From Amycolatopsis regifaucium (GTDB lineage Bacteria; Actinomycetota; Actinomycetes; Mycobacteriales; Pseudonocardiaceae): a DNA stretch of 64,000 nt. Numbering within the stretch: position 1 is the stretch's first letter; each line of letters starts with the position of its first letter. The position numbers were made by a program, and so were the translations under genes. The DNA lies in contig NZ_LQCI01000011.1 of NCBI RefSeq assembly GCF_001613935.1, positions 1 through 64,000 of the forward strand, written 5' to 3'. Shown one piece after another: positions 62,617 to 64,000 of the stretch. The notes below the pieces were generated by a model. The model was not told where the DNA came from, searched no databases, and saw only the letters and a list, made by a program, of their open reading frames with translations.

Positions 62617-63611
62617 CCGTCACAGTCGCGCAGGGCACGACACTGATCCGCATCGACCACGCGAGCGCGGTCTACACCGCCGTACGGGCGGCCCGCGAGG
62701 TCGCCGCGAAGGCGGGCCTGCCCGAAGTGCTCGCCGAACGCGCCGCCGTCATCGCCTCCGAACTGGCCGGCAACATCGACAAACACGCCAGCGACGGGTC
62801 CGTGTTCGTCCAGCAATCCCTTGCCGGGCACGGGATCGACATCTACGCCACCGACGCCGGACCGGGCATGGCGAACCTGGACTACTGGCGAATCGACGGC
62901 CACTCCACGACGGAGACGCTCGGCACGGGACTCGGCGCCGTCGGCAGGCTCGCCACCGAGTTCCGGATCCGGTCGGCACCCGGAGCCGGCACCATCGCGG
63001 CGGCCAGGGTGCTCGCGCCCGGCAGGCCGGCGGCCGGGATCGCCCACGTCCGCTTGCCGCATGAAGGCGAAGAGCGCTGCGGCGACGCCCTCGCGCTGTC
63101 GACGGTGCGCGGTGTCCGCACGATCGCCATCGTGGACGGGCTCGGCCACGGCCCCGAAGCCGGCGACGCCGCGGAAGCCGCGATCGAGGTCTTCGGCCAG
63201 CGGCCGGGCCGTTCGCTGTCCGAGCAGCTGACCGCCATGCACCGAAGGCTGCGGCAAACCCGCGGTGCCGCGGTCGCCTTGGCCCGTGTCTCCGGTGACC
63301 TCCTGGAATTCTGCGGGGTCGGCAACATCAGCGGCCTGGTACTGACACCCGGACGGAGCCAGCCGCTCCTGAGCACACCCGGCGTGGTCGGTTTCAGCCT
63401 GCCCTCGACGCACGTGCGCTCCCTCGCCCTGGCCGGTCCGCACGTCATCGTGCTGCACACCGACGGAATCGGCACCGGGTGGCGCGGTCCCGCACCCCTC
63501 GGTCCCCTCCCGGAACCTTCGCTGCTCACCGCGGACCTCGCCCAGCACCACCGCGATCCCCGCGATGACGCCACCGTGATCGCGTTCGGCCCGGGTGGTG
63601 ACACGACATGA
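62613..63611 (+). CDS. ATPase-PP2C fusion (RsbT-like plus RsbX/SpoIIE-like phosphatase)
   Basis: A 332-residue two-domain protein. Residues 1-130 are a second GHKL ATPase (ERAAVIASELAGNIDKHASD, IYATDAGPGMANLDYW, LGTGLGAVGRLATEFRI). Residues 140-330 are a PP2C/SpoIIE domain (GDALALSTVRGVRTIAIVDG, LGHGPEAGDAAEAAIEVFG, GPHVIVLHTDGIGTGW, DDATVIAF). It likely resets the stressosome by dephosphorylating STAS proteins, as RsbX does. Both neighbours overlap by 4 nt, so it belongs to the same operon. Confidence 0.88.
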   Translation: MTVTVAQGTTLIRIDHASAVYTAVRAAREVAAKAGLPEVLAERAAVIASELAGNIDKHASDGSVFVQQSLAGHGIDIYATDAGPGMANLDYWRIDGHSTTETLGTGLGAVGRLATEFRIRSAPGAGTIAAARVLAPGRPAAGIAHVRLPHEGEERCGDALALSTVRGVRTIAIVDGLGHGPEAGDAAEAAIEVFGQRPGRSLSEQLTAMHRRLRQTRGAAVALARVSGDLLEFCGVGNISGLVLTPGRSQPLLSTPGVVGFSLPSTHVRSLALAGPHVIVLHTDGIGTGWRGPAPLGPLPEPSLLTADLAQHHRDPRDDATVIAFGPGGDTT

Positions 63612-64000
63612 CGCACCCCCACGTGGCCCGGTTACGCCGCCGTCTGCGCCAGGTCTGTGCCGCCGCGGGCGTCCCGGCCGAGGACAGGGCACGGCTCGTC
63701 CTCGCCGTGACCCTGCTCGCCGAGGCCGCGGGAGACACCGGCGGACAGACCCGGCTTTCGTCGTCCACAGTGGACAACCGGCTGGCCGTGACGTTGCGCT
63801 TGCCGCAGTCCGTCGGACAACGGCGACGCAACGCCCTCCCTCTCCTGCCCGATGCCGGGGACAGCGCGACCTTGACCTGGTATCTCGGCACCGGCAATGT
63901 CGCCGTGGCCGTGCCGGACGACGACGAGGCGGCCACGCGGGAGGAGATGCTGGCGCTGGCCGCCCGCGCCGACGTGATCGCCAAAGAGCAGCGCGAACTC
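63608..64000 (+). CDS. Downstream stress-module gene, cut by the window edge
   Basis: ATG 63608 overlaps the upstream stop by 4 nt and the frame stays open to the end (131 codons). The visible part has ARLVLAVTLLAEAAGDTGG and, at the edge, EEMLALAARADVIAKEQREL, the start of a coiled helix. In related operons the next gene is a histidine-kinase-like ATPase or PP2C protein activated by RsbT; which one this is cannot be decided from the fragment. Confidence 0.7.
   Translation, partial: MTHPHVARLRRRLRQVCAAAGVPAEDRARLVLAVTLLAEAAGDTGGQTRLSSSTVDNRLAVTLRLPQSVGQRRRNALPLLPDAGDSATLTWYLGTGNVAVAVPDDDEAATREEMLALAARADVIAKEQREL

Overview
The window is high-GC actinobacterial DNA. Lsr2, a DUF4956/VTC pair, ANTAR regulators, SARP and STAND regulators, a zinc-finger/Asp23 sigma operon and an RsbR-RsbS-RsbT module together point to Pseudonocardiales. 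The general style, including GAAGGCC-type intergenic hairpins, fits Amycolatopsis best, but the genus is an inference, not a measurement.

Layout. (1) 1-14,690 is a decayed accessory region. It holds a DUF5753-type regulator cut by an IS256 fragment, an excisionase plus primase-like gene left from an integrative element without its integrase, and a GAF-ANTAR gene that has lost its 5' end at the element border. It also holds a P450 without its haem half, frameshifted secreted and membrane proteins, a guaB scrap and a broken RHS protein. Intact genes lie between them: a second GAF-ANTAR regulator, a secreted carboxylesterase, a DUF3072 protein, an HNH nuclease lipoprotein and an AA10 lytic polysaccharide monooxygenase. 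A CAT-anticodon tRNA (14,691-14,767) marks the end of this zone. (2) 15,046-30,524 is mostly intact chromosomal metabolism and envelope functions: a DUF4956-VTC pair between two copies of one palindrome, an opine-type dehydrogenase, NmrA and CaiB proteins, an FAD monooxygenase, an ECF sigma/Asp23 operon, a molybdopterin oxidoreductase with a fasciclin lipoprotein, argG, and a sorbosone-type dehydrogenase. (3) 30,828-40,665 is a regulatory island. A SARP-NB-ARC-TPR regulator and a second NB-ARC-TPR ATPase flank a translationally coupled pair: a GT-B/glycerophosphotransferase-like protein and a small unknown protein. A sortase-type thioester-domain surface protein follows. (4) 40,720-59,001 carries transporters with regulators, a secretory lipase, a BVMO-hydrolase-SDR operon facing a PucR regulator, an orphan EACC1-like protein, an RHH-VOC-MFS operon, Lsr2, hydrolases and an amino-acid permease. 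(5) 59,031-64,000 is a stress-signalling block: a PP2C phosphatase, a MarR regulator, a perfect 22-bp palindrome, then an RsbR/RsbS/RsbT module with an ATPase-PP2C fusion and a further gene that runs off the edge.

The best candidate for an undescribed system is the coupled pair at 35,037-36,781 between two STAND ATPases. Next are the two near-identical palindromes around the DUF4956-VTC locus, the MarR palindrome in front of the stressosome genes, and the orphan EACC1-like gene. No CRISPR array, rRNA or complete transposon was found.
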